Shown: positions 33,751 to 42,986, counted from the first letter of the stretch. The stretch: DNA of 64,000 nucleotides from Paractinoplanes polyasparticus (GCF_019710575.1 NZ_JAHWFK010000031.1:124001-188000); one strand, 5' to 3'. Notes: generated by a model from the sequence alone, not told the origin. Translations and numbers: made by a program.

Positions 33751-35378
33751 CGCCGGCTCCACTGCTGGTTGGCCGCGCCCGTACAGGTCCACAGCAGGGT
33801 CAGGGTGCCGTTGGCGGTCTGGTTGTTGTTCACGTCCAGGCACAGGCCCGACTGGTTGTTGCGGATGGTGCCGTTGCTCTGGAAGGTCCACTGCTGATTG
33901 GCGCCACCGTTGCAGTCCCACACCTGCGCCTTGGCGCCGGCGGTGGCGCCGGCCGGTGAGTCGAGGCACTTGCCCAGCGCCTGCAGGGTCTGTCCGGAGG
34001 TGGTCCACCTCTGGTTGCCGGCGTTGTTGCAGTCCCAGATGACCGGCTGGGTACCGTTGGCGGTGTTGCTGTTCGGCACGTCCAGGCACCGTCCGGACGA
34101 CGTGCTGACCAGACTGGTCGCGGCCGGTGTCTGCGGGTCGCCGGTGATGCCGCCGCTGACCCGGTAGACGGCCGTGCCGTGCGCGGGCACGCTCGCGCTG
34201 ATCGTGCCGCTGGTGGTGCTCGTGCTGCCGGTCCAGGCGTCGATCAGGGAGTACGACGACGCTCCGCTCTTCCCGATCGCCGCGGCCGTGGTGGAGATCG
34301 TGCGGGTGGCGTTGCTCTGGTTGAACAGGGCCACCGCCACGTCGCCGTTGGACAGGCGCTTGGCGAGTACGCGCTGATTGCTGTCGCCCGCGACCTGGGC
34401 GCCCTGCCGGCCGAGCGTGTCCTGGTTGATGGCGATGAGCCGGGGATTCTTCAGAATCGTCTGGGTGGCCGCGGACATGGAGCGGATGTCGTTGCCGGCG
34501 ATCAGCGGCGCCGCCATGACCGCCCACATGGCGAAGTGGGAACGCTGCTCGGTGTCGGTCAGCGTGCCCCGGCCGACCTCCATCATGTCGGGGTCGTTGA
34601 AGCCGCCCGGCTTCGCGTACCCGGCCAGGGGCACGTTGACGTCGATGATGTTCTGCACGCCCATCGGGTAGTCGTTGACCTGGTTGGTCTTCCAGACGAG
34701 CTGGATGTCCTCGGTGGTGCGCCAGATGTTGGCCACATCGCCCCAGTCGCGCTGCGGGCCGGTCTTCGAGTGGATGCTGTTCGAGTTGATGCTGTAGAGG
34801 ATCGGGCGGCCGGTGGCGGCCAGCGCGTCGCGCATCTTGGCGAACGTGGCCACCTGCTCGTTGATGGTGCCGGCGGGGGAGCACCAGTCGTATTTGAGGT
34901 AGTCGACGCCCCAGGCCGCGAACTGCCGGGCGTCCTGGGCCTCGTGGCCCTGGCTGCCGGTGGCGCCCGGATAGTTGCCGAAGTACTGCGCGCAGGTCTT
35001 GTCCAGCGGGGCCTGATAGATCCCGAACTTCAGGCCCTTGCTGTGGATGTAGTCGCCGAGGGCCTTCATGCCACTGGGGAAGCGGGTCGGATCGGCCTGC
35101 AGGTTGCCGCTCGAGTCACGGTTGGGGTTCATCCAGCAGTCGTCGACAACCACGTACTGGTAGCCCGCGTCCCGCATGCCGGAGCTGACCATGCTGTCGG
35201 CCATGCCCCGGATCAGCGACTCGTTGATGTTGCAGAAGAAGGTGTTCCAGCTGTTCCACCCCATCGGCGGCGTGCGTCCCACCCCGTTGTCCAGGGCCTG
35301 AGCCGGCGAGGCGGTGGCGACAGTCATGGTGCCCAGCAGCAGGAGTCCCGCCGCGAGCATGGTCTTCAGACGTCTCAT
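33747..35378 (-). CDS. secreted GH27 alpha-galactosidase/beta-L-arabinopyranosidase with ricin-type lectin domain
   Basis: 543 residues. Signal peptide to about 28, then a GH27 barrel: PPMGWNSWNTFFCNI, nucleophile Asp in DYLKYDWCSP, acid Asp in GGFNDPDMMEVGRG. A beta-sandwich follows, then a C-terminal ricin-B/CBM13 trefoil with three QxW-type repeats (GRCLDVPNSNTANGTQP, GKCLDSP, GLCLDVNNN). GH27 includes alpha-galactosidases and beta-L-arabinopyranosidases. With GH127 and GH43 partners, arabinogalactan or hydroxyproline-rich glycoproteins are plausible targets. Confidence 0.9.
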   Translation of the reverse strand: MRRLKTMLAAGLLLLGTMTVATASPAQALDNGVGRTPPMGWNSWNTFFCNINESLIRGMADSMVSSGMRDAGYQYVVVDDCWMNPNRDSSGNLQADPTRFPSGMKALGDYIHSKGLKFGIYQAPLDKTCAQYFGNYPGATGSQGHEAQDARQFAAWGVDYLKYDWCSPAGTINEQVATFAKMRDALAATGRPILYSINSNSIHSKTGPQRDWGDVANIWRTTEDIQLVWKTNQVNDYPMGVQNIIDVNVPLAGYAKPGGFNDPDMMEVGRGTLTDTEQRSHFAMWAVMAAPLIAGNDIRSMSAATQTILKNPRLIAINQDTLGRQGAQVAGDSNQRVLAKRLSNGDVAVALFNQSNATRTISTTAAAIGKSGASSYSLIDAWTGSTSTTSGTISASVPAHGTAVYRVSGGITGDPQTPAATSLVSTSSGRCLDVPNSNTANGTQPVIWDCNNAGNQRWTTSGQTLQALGKCLDSPAGATAGAKAQVWDCNGGANQQWTFQSNGTIRNNQSGLCLDVNNNQTANGTLTLLWTCTGAANQQWSRR

Positions 35379-35381
35379 GGG

Positions 35382-36488
35382 TTATCGGCCCGTCCAGATC
35401 TGATTGGCGGCAGCGGTGCAGGTCCACAGCTGGACGAGGCTGCCGGCGGTGGTGGCATTGCCCTTGACGTCCAGGCACAGCCCGGACGCGACGTTGCTGA
35501 TCGTGCCGTTCGCGTTCAGGTTCCAGCGCTGGTTCGCCGCACCGGAGCAGTCCCACAGCTGCGCCTTGACCCCGGCGGTGGCGTTCGTCGGCGAGTCGAG
35601 GCACTTGCCCAGCGACTGCAGCGCCTGACCGGAGACGGTCCACCTCTGGTTGGCGGCGCCGTTGCAGTCCCAGATGACCGGCTGGGTGCCGTTGGCGGTG
35701 TTGCTGCCCGGCACGTCCAGGCAACGCCCGGATCCGGCGCCGGCCAGGGCGCCGCCCGTCGGGGTGCCGCCGGGCGTGCCGATGGTGCCCGGCACCGACC
35801 GCAGCGCGGCGTACCAGACTGCGGCCATCTTGTCGTAGCCGCCGGCGGTGGGATGGACGCCGTCGATCAGGTCGGCGGTCGTCAACGCGGCGTGCATGTC
35901 GACCAGGTGGACCCGCTTGCCGCTGCTCACCTTGTTCTGCACGATGCCCGGAAGGGTGGAGTTGAAGGTGCGGGCGGCCGCTTCCTGCCCGGCCGAGGCC
36001 AGGGGGATGAGCGTGGCCACGAACACGTCGGCGGTGGGTGCGGCCGCGGTGATGTGGTCGATCAGGGCCGAGAGCCGGCTCGGCGCGGACGCCACGTTGT
36101 AGTTCTGCAGGATGTCGTTGGTGCCGATGTGCAGCAGAACAGTGCGAGGGTTGGCACTGGCCAGCCACCGGGTGATGTTCGCGTCGATCTGGTCGATCCG
36201 CCAGCCCGGATGGCCCTGATGGTCATGGTCGCCGAGGGCCGCCGGACCGTTGAACTGCGTGCCGACGAAGTCGACCCGGTAGCCGGCTCCGGACAACCGC
36301 TGCCACAGGCCGATGCGATAGCCGCCGGGAACCTGGGTTCCCTCGGTGATCGAGTCGCCGAGCGGCATGACGCGGACCCCGCCGTTGGACTCCGCCGCCG
36401 CGGCGACGCCGGGACGGGTGATGGTGCCGGTGAGTGCGAGCGCGGCCGCGAGGACGGCGGCGAGGATCGGTCTTCTGGACCGGGCCAT
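35382..36488 (-). CDS. secreted SGNH (CE3-like) esterase with ricin-type lectin domain
   Basis: 368 residues. Signal peptide to about 31, SGNH esterase (35-235): RVMPLGDSITEGTQ, HIGTNDILQNYN, LIDGVHPTAGGYDKM. A CBM13 trefoil follows (SGRCLDVPGSNTANGTQP, GKCLDSP, GLCLDVKGN), very similar to the lectin of the adjacent GH27. The match suggests module duplication between neighbours. It likely removes acetyl groups so that the partner glycosidases can act. It lies three bases upstream of GH27. Confidence 0.9.
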   Translation of the reverse strand: MARSRRPILAAVLAAALALTGTITRPGVAAAAESNGGVRVMPLGDSITEGTQVPGGYRIGLWQRLSGAGYRVDFVGTQFNGPAALGDHDHQGHPGWRIDQIDANITRWLASANPRTVLLHIGTNDILQNYNVASAPSRLSALIDHITAAAPTADVFVATLIPLASAGQEAAARTFNSTLPGIVQNKVSSGKRVHLVDMHAALTTADLIDGVHPTAGGYDKMAAVWYAALRSVPGTIGTPGGTPTGGALAGAGSGRCLDVPGSNTANGTQPVIWDCNGAANQRWTVSGQALQSLGKCLDSPTNATAGVKAQLWDCSGAANQRWNLNANGTISNVASGLCLDVKGNATTAGSLVQLWTCTAAANQIWTGR

Positions 36489-36517
36489 CGGTGCTCCTTT
36501 CTCCGGTTCTCCGGGGC

Positions 36518-38845
36518 TCAGCTGACCTGGACCAGGCGCCAGTTGTTGGCGGGGCTGCCGTTGTCGGCGTACTGCACCACCTGGGCGCCCCAGGTGCCGG
36601 AACCGTTGAGGACGGCGAGGACCTTGCCGCTGTTGACGTTGCGGATCCGGTGGGAGCCGTCGCTGTTGGCGACCAGGGTCCATCGGTGGTCGGCGGTGCC
36701 GGTGTCGCCCCACTGCAGGACGCGCGCGTTGTCACCGGTTCCCATGTTCTCGACGCCGAGCACCTTGTTGCTGTTGACGTTGCGGAACCGGAACGCCGAG
36801 CCGTCGGTCACCCGGACCCACCGCTGGTCCGCGGTGCCGGTGTCACCCCAGGCCACGGCCAGGCCACCGTCGGCGGTGGACATGTTCTGCACCCCGACGA
36901 CCAGGCCGGTGCTGACGTTGACCAGCTTGAAGGTCGTGCCGGTGCCGCCGGACGTGCCGGTGTTCCAGTAGACGGCGTAGTTGAAGCCCTGCGCGTCGTG
37001 GAACGGGCCGACGTTCACCGTGGCGCCGTTCGCCGTCGCGGTGAACGCGAGACTGCTGGTGCTGGTGCGAGCGATCGACGACACGTTCAGCGACGGCGCC
37101 GCGGACAGGGCGGTGTTGCCGTAGTTGCCGCAGAGCACCGCGGGGCCGTACGTGATGGCCTGGATGTTGGGGTTGTCGTTGGCCGCCTTCATGATCACCC
37201 GCATCGGCAGTCGCACCGTGACGACGTCACCGGCCGCCCAGGTCCGGGTGATGGTCGCGTAGCTGCCCGGAGTGGCGGTGACGTTCTGCACGGCGCCGTT
37301 GACGCTGATCACGGCGCCTGTGGTCCAGGCCGGAATGCGTACCCGGATGCTCCACGAACCGCTCATGGCGCCCGACAGCGTCAGCGTCGAGGTGTCGCTG
37401 ACCGGGTAGGTCGTGGACTGGGTGACGGTGATCCCGCGCTGGCTCCAGGTGAGCACGGACGGCACGTACAGGTTCACCGTCAGCGTGGTGCCGTTGTAGA
37501 AGTAGATCGAGTCCATCAGCTTGGTGTTGGTCTCGATGCCGGTGCCCTGGCAGCACCAGAAGCTGTTGTAGTCCGTCGACCAGGTGCCCCCGCCCCACGC
37601 CGGGCCGACGCCGCGCCGTCCGCCGGGCTTGAGCGGGGTGAAGTACGTGATGTGGCCGTGGTTGTCGGCCGGGTTCTGCGCGCCGATCAGATGGTTGAGC
37701 AGCGCGCGCTCGTAGTAGTCGAAGTAGTCGGCCCGGTTCGGGTCGAGCAGCCACAGCTCGCGGGTCAACTTCAGCATGTTGTACGTGTTGCAGTGCTCGC
37801 ACGTGTCGTTGCTGAGGTATCCGGCGATCGCGTTCGGCGGCCGGAAGTGCTCGGCCTGGCTGTTGCCCCCGATGGCGTACGTATGAGCGTTCGTGACCAT
37901 CGCCCAGACGTTCGACGCGATGTCGCGGTAACGGGTCGTGCCGGTCGCCTTGTACTCGCGCGCGGCGCCGACCCATTTCGGGATGTTGGTGTTCGCGTGC
38001 TTGCCGTTGAGCTGGTCCTGGTTGGCGGCCAGCGGGTCGAAGATCGCGGCGTGGTCGAACCGTTTCGCGGTGGTGAGCCAGCGGGCGTCGCCGGTCTGCT
38101 GGTAGAGATCGGTCAGCACCTCGTTCATGCCGCCGAACTCGGTGTTCAGCACCGTCTGCATCTGGCTGTAGCTGAGCCGGCCGGTGCGCCAGTCGACCCA
38201 GCCGGCCAGCCTCAGCAGGACGTCGCGGGCCTGGGTGCTGCCCATGTACCGCCAGACGTCGAGCAGGCCGGCCAGGGTCTTGTGGATGCAGTAGTACGAA
38301 ACCGCGACGGGCGTGCCCGCTTCGATCGCGGTGATGTCGGACTCCGGGAAGCCGGACAGATAGCCGGTGTTGAATCCGGCGGCGCCGTTGTTCGTCTGAC
38401 ACTTGGCCAGCTCGGCGACCATGTAATTGGCTTTGTCGCGGCAGGTGGTGTCGCCGAGCACCGCGTACGCCTGGGCCCAGGCGGTCAGGAAATGGCCCTG
38501 CATGTGACTGCGGAACGGGAAGTTCGGGGCGTCCCATCCGCCGTTGGCGGCGGCCCCGTTCGTGGACAGCCGGTGGTTGGCGCGGAACACGTACAGCAGC
38601 CGGTCGACATCGACGAACCGGAGGTAGTTCAGGGTGCGTGTCTCGTTGTCCCGGAAGCGACCGGCAGTGAGCCTGACCTGCCCCAGATCGAAGGGATAGG
38701 CCGACACACCGATGTCGGGCCGGGCCGGTGGCAGCACCGCCGCGCCGGCGGGTCCGGCCAGCAAGGCGCCGCCACCGGCGGAGGCCAGTGCGCCTACGCC
38801 GGCGGCCTGCAGCAGATGACGACGGCTCAGGGGTAACGAGGACAT
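36518..38845 (-). CDS. Tat-exported GH127 beta-L-arabinofuranosidase with C-terminal lectin-like repeats
   Basis: 775 residues. Tat-type signal (SRRHLLQAAGVGALAS). The GH127 (alpha/alpha)6-barrel has the zinc-thiolate site that defines the family: CEHCNTYNMLKL (Glu and Cys ligands) and SFWCCQGTGIETN (the Cys pair, including the nucleophile). The last 150 residues form a ricin-like trefoil with AWGDTGTADQRW-type repeats. It releases beta-L-arabinofuranose, found in extensin-type plant glycoproteins. First gene of the operon with SGNH, GH27 and GH43. Confidence 0.92.
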   Translation of the reverse strand: MSSLPLSRRHLLQAAGVGALASAGGGALLAGPAGAAVLPPARPDIGVSAYPFDLGQVRLTAGRFRDNETRTLNYLRFVDVDRLLYVFRANHRLSTNGAAANGGWDAPNFPFRSHMQGHFLTAWAQAYAVLGDTTCRDKANYMVAELAKCQTNNGAAGFNTGYLSGFPESDITAIEAGTPVAVSYYCIHKTLAGLLDVWRYMGSTQARDVLLRLAGWVDWRTGRLSYSQMQTVLNTEFGGMNEVLTDLYQQTGDARWLTTAKRFDHAAIFDPLAANQDQLNGKHANTNIPKWVGAAREYKATGTTRYRDIASNVWAMVTNAHTYAIGGNSQAEHFRPPNAIAGYLSNDTCEHCNTYNMLKLTRELWLLDPNRADYFDYYERALLNHLIGAQNPADNHGHITYFTPLKPGGRRGVGPAWGGGTWSTDYNSFWCCQGTGIETNTKLMDSIYFYNGTTLTVNLYVPSVLTWSQRGITVTQSTTYPVSDTSTLTLSGAMSGSWSIRVRIPAWTTGAVISVNGAVQNVTATPGSYATITRTWAAGDVVTVRLPMRVIMKAANDNPNIQAITYGPAVLCGNYGNTALSAAPSLNVSSIARTSTSSLAFTATANGATVNVGPFHDAQGFNYAVYWNTGTSGGTGTTFKLVNVSTGLVVGVQNMSTADGGLAVAWGDTGTADQRWVRVTDGSAFRFRNVNSNKVLGVENMGTGDNARVLQWGDTGTADHRWTLVANSDGSHRIRNVNSGKVLAVLNGSGTWGAQVVQYADNGSPANNWRLVQVS

Positions 38846-38890
38846 GGCAACTCCAAGGCACGGTTCAGCCGGATTCGGGGGGCGGATCGA

Positions 38891-38911
38891 TTGTTAGGTG
38901 AACGTTAACAA
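38891..38911. promoter_or_regulatory. operator of the GH127 operon
   Basis: TTGTTA-N9-TAACAA, containing GTGAACGTTAAC (38898-38909), one mismatch from GTTAACGTTAAC. It lies about 45 bases upstream of the GH127 start and is related to the site at 28231-28242. The remaining 38912-39112 is AT-richer and holds no gene I can see. Confidence 0.5.
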
Positions 38912-39112
38912 CCGCGTCGGGAATGTTACGGCACCGTCCGCTGAGTACTCAAGTAAGTGCCATGAAGTCGCGCATACCCCGATGTACGGGCGTCAATGCG
39001 AGTGGGCATGCTGACGCGTTCTTGCTGGTGACGGAGGGGTGCCGCGTCTCGTATCAGTTTTTTAGTGATGAATTTTAGATAATGGCGAGAACACTTTTCC
39101 GCCGCGAACTCG

Positions 39113-39727
39113 TCAGGTCTGGTTGGTGAACGCTCGCAGAAGCGTCGCGACCGCCGTGGTGAGCTCGTCCCGGTTCGCTGCTGTGCCCGGGGGTGGTGCG
39201 CTGCGGGAGCCCGCGCCGGCCACGCGGTCGAACAGCAGTCCGTCGATGCAGGCGACGAGCTGTCCGCCGGCGCGCTCCGGGTCGGCGACGCCGGCTGCCG
39301 CCAGCATCGTCGCGGCCTGGCGGCGGGAGGCGTCGCCGTACGCGAGGATCGAGCGCAGTTCCGGATGGTGAGTCGCCTCCAGCAGGCAGGCGTACCGGGC
39401 CAGTGCGCGCGAGCGTCCGGCGCTCATCCATCGGTCGAGCACCAGGGCGATGCCGGCGGCCGCGGCATCGACGTCGTCCAGGTCGACCGCGGGATCACCG
39501 GGCTCGACCGGGAGCTGGTCCGCCGCCAGATCGGCCCGGTCCAGGTCGGCGAGGCGGCGGACGACCGCCTCGATCAGCGCCTTGCGGGTGCGGAAGTAGG
39601 CCGAGGTGGTACCGAGCGGCAGTTCGGCCCGGGCGTCGACCGCCCGATGGGTCAGGCCCCGCATGCCGAAGTCGGCCAGGACCTCGATCGCCGCGTCGGT
39701 CAGCACGGCGAACCGGTCGTTGGGCAT
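39113..39727 (-). CDS. TetR family transcriptional regulator
   Basis: 204 residues from ATG 39727. HTH: DAAIEVLADFGMRGLTHRAV, RAELPLGTTSAYFRTRKAL, of the branch with C-terminal TetR_C-like helices. It is divergent from the FAD-monooxygenase at 39790, with two palindromes in the 62-base gap. It is therefore expected to repress both genes until a small aromatic ligand binds. Confidence 0.9.
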   Translation of the reverse strand: MPNDRFAVLTDAAIEVLADFGMRGLTHRAVDARAELPLGTTSAYFRTRKALIEAVVRRLADLDRADLAADQLPVEPGDPAVDLDDVDAAAAGIALVLDRWMSAGRSRALARYACLLEATHHPELRSILAYGDASRRQAATMLAAAGVADPERAGGQLVACIDGLLFDRVAGAGSRSAPPPGTAANRDELTTAVATLLRAFTNQT

Positions 39728-39743
39728 GGTGGCGCCTCCTCTT

Positions 39744-39779
39744 CTACAGATGTAGTATGGCGCTTCTACACTTGTAGAA
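39744..39779. promoter_or_regulatory. twin TetR operators
   Basis: CTACA-GA-TGTAG (39744-39755) and TTCTACA-CT-TGTAGAA (39764-39779). Their centres are 22 bp apart, two helical turns, so two dimers could bind the same face. They cover the whole divergent promoter. Confidence 0.75.
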
Positions 39780-39789
39780 AGAGGCGAGG

Positions 39790-40947
39790 GTGGTGGCTCG
39801 GACAGCGGTGGTGGTCGGTGGCGGCATCGGCGGCCTGAGCGCGGCTGTGGGACTGGGGCGCGCCGGGTGGGACGTGACGGTGCTCGAGCGGGTCGCGGTG
39901 TTCCAGCCCGTCGGGGCGGGCCTGGTGCTCCAGGCCAACGGCATGCGCTGTCTCGACGCGCTGGGTCTGGGCGATGCCGTACGGGCACAGGGTCGTCCGG
40001 ACATGTCCGGCGGCGCCCGCCGGGCTGACGGCCGCTGGCTGGCCCGCATCCCCGCCGACGACCTCGAGCGGGTGCTCGGCACGTCGGCGATCGGCGTGCA
40101 TCGCGCTGCCCTGCACGACATTCTGCTCAGCGCGCTGCCCGCCGGCACGGTGCGCACCGGGGCGCGTGTCTCCGCTGTCACCGCCGACGGTGCGGTCACG
40201 TACGAGAGCTCCGCCGGTCCGGTCCATATTGGAGCCGACCTGGTTGTCGCCGCGGACGGCATCCACAGCTTCGTACGCCGGTCGCTGTGGCCGGAAGCGG
40301 CCGGCCCGGTACACGTGGGCGTCCGGGCCTGGCGGGGAGTGACGCCGGTGTGGGACGGCGACCTCGTCGTCGCGATCACCTGGGACCGGGGCGCCGAGTT
40401 CGGCATCGTGCCGTTGGTCGACGGCCGCGTCTACTGGTTCGCCGCCGTCAACGCCGCCCCCGGCGGATCGGCGGAGGACACTCGGATACCCGCCCGCTTC
40501 CTCCGGTGGCACCACCCGATCCCGGCGCTCATCGCGGCCACCGGCGCCGTGCTCCGTGACGACCTGGCCTGCCTCGACGAGCCGCTCCCGGCCTACGTCC
40601 GGGGCCGGGTGGCGCTCCTGGGCGACGCCGCGCACGCCATGACACCGAATCTCGGTCAGGGCGCCAATCAGGCCTTGGAGGACGCCGTCGTCCTCGCCGC
40701 CGTCGCCGGGCAACCCGACGGGCTCGCCGCCTACGACAGCCAGCGCCGCCCCCGGACCCAGCAGGTCGCCAAGGCGTCCCGGATGATCGGTCGCTTCGGC
40801 CAGCAACTCGAGAACCCCGTCGCCGTCGCCGCCCGCAACACCCTCATGCACCTGATCCCGCCCCGGCTGGCGCTGCGGTCGATGGCCGGCTACGCCGACT
40901 GGCATCCGCCGGCGCCGCTCGCCCGGGGAGGATCGTTTGACGCCTGA
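39790..40947 (+). CDS. FAD-dependent aromatic-ring monooxygenase
   Basis: 385 residues. Rossmann motif VVVGGGIGGLSAAVGL, the DG motif LVVAADGIHSFVRRS, and the GD motif LLGDAAHAMTPNLGQGANQ, that is, a class A flavin hydroxylase (salicylate hydroxylase/zeaxanthin epoxidase-like). It would hydroxylate or epoxidise a small hydrophobic substrate with NAD(P)H and oxygen; a drug-inactivating role is possible given TetR control. GTG 39790 with GAGG upstream; GTG 39793 is equivalent. It overlaps the next gene by 11 bases. Confidence 0.9.
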   Translation: MVARTAVVVGGGIGGLSAAVGLGRAGWDVTVLERVAVFQPVGAGLVLQANGMRCLDALGLGDAVRAQGRPDMSGGARRADGRWLARIPADDLERVLGTSAIGVHRAALHDILLSALPAGTVRTGARVSAVTADGAVTYESSAGPVHIGADLVVAADGIHSFVRRSLWPEAAGPVHVGVRAWRGVTPVWDGDLVVAITWDRGAEFGIVPLVDGRVYWFAAVNAAPGGSAEDTRIPARFLRWHHPIPALIAATGAVLRDDLACLDEPLPAYVRGRVALLGDAAHAMTPNLGQGANQALEDAVVLAAVAGQPDGLAAYDSQRRPRTQQVAKASRMIGRFGQQLENPVAVAARNTLMHLIPPRLALRSMAGYADWHPPAPLARGGSFDA

Positions 40948-41518
40948 CCCGGCACCTACCGAGATCGTCCTGGTGCGGCACGCCCTGTCCGTCCCGCGCA
41001 CCGCCAGTGGTCCGGACGAGCTCGCCCGCCCGCTGGCTCCGGCCGGACTGCGGCAGGCACGCGACCTCATCGAAGCGCTCACCGATCCGCGCCCGGCGGC
41101 GGTGTGGTCCAGCCCGTACCGGCGCGCGATCCAGACCGTCCGGCCCACCGCGGAGGCGCTGGGCCTGCTCGTGCGCACCCGCTGGGAACTGAGGGAATGG
41201 GACGACGGCCTGCCCTACACCGATGACTGGGAACCGCACTACGCCGAAAGCTGGGCGGACACCGCGTACGCCCGGCCCGGGGGCGAAAGCCTCGACCAGC
41301 TCAGCGCCCGCGCCGTCGACGCTGTGCGGGCACTCGTCCACGAGAACCCGGGCCAGGTCGTTCTCGTCGCCGGTCACGGCAGCTGGATCTCCCGAGCGCT
41401 GTCCGGCTTCGGCCGGCCCATGGACTGGGCGGCGGCCCGGTCCATGTCGATGCCCGCTGTCTACCGCCTGCGCTTCACTGACGCGGGTGCCGATCCCGAG
41501 GTGTCCGGCCCGACCTGA
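40937..41518 (+). CDS. histidine phosphatase superfamily protein
   Basis: 193 residues from TTG 40937, with GGGGAGG five bases upstream. The phosphoglycerate-mutase-like fold shows LVRHALSV (RHG motif with Ala for Gly), SSPYRRAIQT (second Arg), ELREWD (acid) and VAGHGSWISR (second His). The substrate is unknown. Coupled to the monooxygenase, it may act on a phosphorylated metabolite or simply be co-expressed. Confidence 0.85.
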   Translation: MTPDPAPTEIVLVRHALSVPRTASGPDELARPLAPAGLRQARDLIEALTDPRPAAVWSSPYRRAIQTVRPTAEALGLLVRTRWELREWDDGLPYTDDWEPHYAESWADTAYARPGGESLDQLSARAVDAVRALVHENPGQVVLVAGHGSWISRALSGFGRPMDWAAARSMSMPAVYRLRFTDAGADPEVSGPT

Positions 41519-41761
41519 CCACCACCGGGGCTGTTCCCGGCCCGGGCTCAGCCTCTCGCGTTGCAGGACTTCTACTGACCGGAGCAAGATCCGTGACAAC
41601 GGCGGAGAATTCGCAAATGTCACTGGATGGGCGCCCGGCCATCTGAGTGGCGAAGTCGGCGGCCAGTCCCTCCGACGTCTCCTGGGCGATCTTCCGGGAC
41701 ATCTGGTCGAGGAGGGGCAGCGACTGTTCTGGAAGAGCCGGGCCTGACCCTGCGTACGTGA
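41519..41761. other. gap without a convincing gene
   Basis: 243 bases between the phosphatase and the convergent ROK gene. Short open frames exist on both strands but none has a ribosome binding site or recognisable domain. I see no strong hairpin. Confidence 0.5.
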
Positions 41762-42943
41762 TCAGACGGCGCCCAGCACGTGCTGGATGCCGGTCACGGC
41801 TGCTCCCCGCGCCCAGCCATGGAAGCTGGAGGGCGCGACGGTGATGTCGAGGCGGCAGCGCTGGGTCTCGTCGGACCCCGCGCGCAGTCGGTCGGCGACG
41901 GTCTCGGTCATGGCCGGCGAGGCGGCGAACGTGTCGATGTCCTCGCCGGCCAGCACGATGCGGGTGGTCTGCAGAGCGCCGGCGAAGGTGGCGGCCAGGT
42001 GCCCGAGGGCCCGGGCGGCATTGTCGATGAGCGTGGTCGCGGTGTCGTCGCCGGCGGCCTTGCGTTCGATGAGGCCGGCGAGGGTCACGGGCGCGCCGGC
42101 GAGGGCGGAGGCGTGGCTTTCCAGGTCGTCACGGTTGAGGTAGGCCGCCACGCAGCCGGGGTGCCCGATTCCGCATCGGGGGCCGTGGTTGTCCAGGGGC
42201 GCGTGGGCGAGCAGGTGCCCGTTGTCGATGAGCTGTTCGACGACGTGGCCCTCGCGGACGACGCCGAACCCGAGGCCGGCGCCCACGGTGATGACGCCGA
42301 AGGTCGCGTGGGTGCGGCCGGCGCCGAACCACAGCTGCTCGCGTGCGAGCGCTGTCACGTCGTTGGTGATCACCACCGGCAGCCCGGTTCGTTCCCGCAG
42401 GGGTGTGGCCAGGTCGACGTCACGCCAGCCCAGGAATGTGCCCTCGTGGACGACGGATCGATCACTGACCACGCCGCCGAGCGAGACGCCGATGCCGTCC
42501 AGGGAGGGCACCCGGCGGCCCAGCCTGGTCACCAACTGGGTCAGCACACGCACCGTCGCCGCGACGGGGACCGAGCCGTCGGCCCGGCGGGCGGGCAGCG
42601 CCGCCTGCGCGGTCGCCTTGACGTCGCCGAGCATGTCGCACACGACGCCGTACGCCCGGTTGCCGGTGATCTTGCAGCCGGCGACGTGACGGGCGCCGGG
42701 CACCACGGACAGGATCTGGCGGGGCCGGCCGACGCCGGGAACCGGCTCGGCGTTCTCGGCGACGAGGCCTTCCTCGACGAGGGCGCGAGCCAGACGGGAC
42801 ATCGACGCGGAGGAGACCCGCAGCAGATCGCCCAGGTCGCCCCGGGTGGCCGGGCCGTGGGCCAGAAGATGGCGGGTGACCGCCAGTGCGCCGATGGACA
42901 GGGGTGCGTCCGCCGCCGGCTGTGCGGTGCTGCTGGATGTCAC
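41762..42943 (-). CDS. ROK family transcriptional regulator (NagC/XylR-like)
   Basis: 393 residues. The N-terminal MarR-like winged helix (ALAVTRHLLAHGPATRGDLG, LLRVSSASMSRLARAL) precedes a sugar-kinase-like ROK domain with ISLGG/GVSLGGVVSD and NDVTALAREQLWFGAG. The ROK zinc motif (normally CxCGxxGC) reads CGIGHPGC: one Cys is Ile, so zinc binding is questionable. It is divergent from the alpha-galactoside operon and most likely represses it through the palindrome at 42987-43015. Confidence 0.9.
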   Translation of the reverse strand: MTSSSTAQPAADAPLSIGALAVTRHLLAHGPATRGDLGDLLRVSSASMSRLARALVEEGLVAENAEPVPGVGRPRQILSVVPGARHVAGCKITGNRAYGVVCDMLGDVKATAQAALPARRADGSVPVAATVRVLTQLVTRLGRRVPSLDGIGVSLGGVVSDRSVVHEGTFLGWRDVDLATPLRERTGLPVVITNDVTALAREQLWFGAGRTHATFGVITVGAGLGFGVVREGHVVEQLIDNGHLLAHAPLDNHGPRCGIGHPGCVAAYLNRDDLESHASALAGAPVTLAGLIERKAAGDDTATTLIDNAARALGHLAATFAGALQTTRIVLAGEDIDTFAASPAMTETVADRLRAGSDETQRCRLDITVAPSSFHGWARGAAVTGIQHVLGAV

Positions 42944-42986
42944 GAGCCAAGGTTACGGACCGACTCTTGCCTACGGCTGTCAATGT

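Noticed and set aside
31927..34884. Reading GH43 as a 985-residue fusion
   Set aside because: The extra N-terminus is antisense-phase sequence of the GH27 gene; the signal peptide at 33750 marks the true start.
41579..41632. RDNGGEF-like string on the plus strand resembling a transposase/integrase catalytic motif
   Set aside because: Only seven residues match, the frame has no other transposase feature and there are no terminal repeats.
41475..41702. 75-codon minus-strand frame starting MSRKIAQETSEGLAADF
   Set aside because: It overlaps the phosphatase 3' end, lacks a ribosome binding site and its second half is simply antisense to that gene.
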